NCBI RefSeq assembly: GCF_010730195.1
Contig: NZ_AP022613.1
Location: 5,580,001 to 5,644,000, forward strand
DNA from: Mycobacterium conspicuum
GTDB lineage: Bacteria; Actinomycetota; Actinomycetes; Mycobacteriales; Mycobacteriaceae
Length of the DNA: 64,000 nucleotides
Direction: 5' to 3'
The position numbers and the translations under genes were made by a program. Shown here one piece after another: positions 63,012-64,000 of the stretch; position 1 is the stretch's first letter; every line of letters starts with the position of its first letter. The notes under the pieces are model-generated. The model was not told the origin of the DNA and searched no databases. It was given only the letters and a program-made list of their open reading frames with translations.

Positions 63012-63410
63012 TTATGCGTCGAGCTTCTCCGCGCGGCGCAGCTCGTCGACCCGCTCGACGAGGTTCTGCTGGGCCTGCGGGGACAAGCCGAACGACCGCA
63101 TGGCGATCCGACGCACACCCTCGTCACGCATCGTGCACAGCCACGACAACTCCTTGTCGAGCTTGGCGTAGTAGTCGTCGTCGGTGAAGTAGGCCGGCTT
63201 GATGCGGAAGAAGTTGGCAAGGGCGGCCATCGTCGCCGCGGACGGGTTGGTGCGATTGCCTGAGCGTAGCTGTGACAGGTAGGGAGCCGACATGGTGATG
63301 CCCTCTGACTTGAGTGCCGCGATGACCTCGGCGGAGGTGTGCGGCCCGCGCCCCGGGGGGTACACCGTGTCAAACAAACGGTTGAGGCGGGCAGAGAACG
63401 TCGTGCTCAT
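63012..63410 (-). CDS. espR: Nucleoid-associated regulator EspR
   Basis: 132 residues, the same length and near-identical N-terminal half to Mtb EspR. Helix-turn-helix with SAPYLSQLRSGNRTNPS about residues 38-54; C-terminal dimerisation helices carry WLCTMRDEGVRR. It activates the espACD operon needed for ESX-1 and binds widely over the chromosome. ATG fixed by the conserved MSTTFSARLNRLFDTVYPPG. Upstream inverted TTTGC sites may allow autoregulation. Confidence 0.96.
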   Translation of the reverse strand: MSTTFSARLNRLFDTVYPPGRGPHTSAEVIAALKSEGITMSAPYLSQLRSGNRTNPSAATMAALANFFRIKPAYFTDDDYYAKLDKELSWLCTMRDEGVRRIAMRSFGLSPQAQQNLVERVDELRRAEKLDA

Positions 63411-63862
63411 TGGTAAGACCTCCACGGTACTGAAGAGGGAACTGGTGGCTCCAGGCATTTGCTGACCATCCTAGCGACAGTTTTTTGCACCGACAAAGTG
63501 CAAACCTTCGTGGGTTTGGTACTCGCGTCCAAAGCGGTACGCCAGACCGCCCCTGCAGAGCGTGCAACCCTGCAGCTCAGATGTCTAGCCATGAAACGAA
63601 ATTCACAGGCTATACGCAGAAATCGTCTAATAGCGACCTGCGCGGCTTCCCCTCTGTCGTAATTTACGAAGCAGTCAAGAACGCTCTGTAAAGCGGAAAT
63701 GCGCCGTGTTGGGCAACCGCGACATCGACACTGATTCGCTGAACGCTTCCTTTGCTGCACGTGATCGGGCGGTGCGTCGGCGACAGCCCGCGATTACGTG
63801 CTACGGCGCATGCATCGGACCCGCGCGGCGCGGACGCCCGGTGCTGCTGCGTCGTCGCCAAC
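63411..63862. promoter_or_regulatory. espR: Long upstream region of espR
   Basis: 452 bp with no credible gene: short open frames here lack ribosome-binding sites or family similarity. AT-richer than its surroundings between about 63410 and 63700, as expected for a regulated promoter and EspR binding. Contains the inverted repeat reported separately. In Mtb, espR also has a long regulatory leader. Confidence 0.5.
63484..63504. promoter_or_regulatory. Inverted TTTGCAC repeat upstream of espR
   Basis: TTTGCAC and GTGCAAA, perfect 7-bp arms with 7 nt between, 74-94 bp before the espR ATG. The TTTGC core is the half-site described for EspR itself, so autoregulation is plausible. Two inverted copies would suit its dimeric helix-turn-helix. 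Confidence 0.45.
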
Positions 63863-64000
63863 TCAGGCGGACTCCGGTGGTCGCGCGGCGCTTGGGGCCC
63901 GCCTTCGGCGCCGTCGCGAGGTTTGCGACCGGTAGATCGCGGCGGCGATGGCCGCCGCCACGATACCGGCTCCAGCAACCGCAAATGCCACCGAGCGCCT
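63863..64000 (-). CDS. 3' end of a membrane-protein gene (partial)
   Basis: 45 codons plus TGA; the gene starts beyond the right edge. The residues are one hydrophobic helix (VAFAVAGAGIVAAAIAAAIY) and a very basic tail rich in Arg. That is a C-terminal membrane anchor or last helix. In Mtb the gene at this place would be Rv3848, a membrane protein; identity not verified. Confidence 0.45.
   Translation of the reverse strand, partial: RRSVAFAVAGAGIVAAAIAAAIYRSQTSRRRRRRAPSAARPPESA

Noticed and set aside
63664..63984. A 106-codon minus-strand frame at the right end
   Set aside because: Another frame over the same bases gives a hydrophobic helix plus basic tail with a natural stop, a better candidate; this one is low-complexity and lacks a start signal.

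Overview
This is chromosomal DNA from a slow-growing, non-tuberculous Mycobacterium. The coding DNA is GC-rich and the genes closely match the M. tuberculosis (Mtb) Rv3752c-Rv3769 and Rv3849-Rv3893c neighbourhoods. A PE_PGRS gene argues against a fast grower, and the absence of the ESX-1 locus between eccA2 and espM argues against Mtb, M. marinum or M. kansasii in their usual arrangement. The species cannot be fixed from this window alone. All orthology statements rest on recognising the proteins, not on a database search.

Layout. 0-1.3 kb: the edge of an accessory island, with a short DprA-like protein and a truncated Cys-rich partner, abutting tRNA-Ser(CGA). 1.4-7.5 kb: tadA and its partner, tyrA, and the proXVWZ osmoprotectant ABC transporter. 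7.6-16.3 kb: small membrane and metabolic genes. These include a five-gene operon (APH-like kinase, SDR, acyl-CoA dehydrogenase, TetR, quinone oxidoreductase) preceded by a near-perfect 27-bp palindrome. 16.4-26.3 kb: alkylsulfatase, lpqH, the tcrXY two-component system, small membrane proteins, a YjbR protein, a phage-lysin-like GH25 protein, methyltransferases, and another APH-like kinase.

26.5-39.9 kb: a dehydrogenase, a Doc-type toxin-antitoxin pair, then the ESX-2 type VII secretion block PE36-PPE69-esxD-esxC-espG2-(EspI-like ATPase)-eccD2-mycP2-eccE2-eccA2, then a VapBC pair. The core genes eccB2 and eccC2 are missing. Relative to Mtb, everything from PE36 rightwards is inverted while everything left of it is not. 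The simplest reading is that an inversion breakpoint split ESX-2 between eccC2 and PE36.

40-45.3 kb: espM and whiB6, the divergent regulators of ESX-1, are retained although ESX-1 itself is absent. An F420-type reductase, an NmrA protein and an ECF sigma factor are inserted next to them, followed by an Rv3860-like MinD ATPase. 45.8-51.8 kb: glutamate synthase gltBD. 52-64 kb: F420 oxidoreductase, PHP-domain protein, PE_PGRS, a third-type DinB polymerase with an SOS box on its start codon, ethR/ethA with the EthR operator, rraA, hns, a CopC/YcnI copper pair, an Rv3850-like gene, espR, and the 3' end of a membrane-protein gene.

How the genes connect: EspR, EspM, WhiB6 and Hns are all known or proposed regulators of ESX secretion and virulence genes, and here they sit around a rearranged ESX-2 locus. 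The kinase/ACAD/SDR operon looks like a split bacterial version of the ACAD10/ACAD11 kinase-dehydrogenase fusions. No rRNA, CRISPR array, complete insertion sequence or intact prophage was seen.
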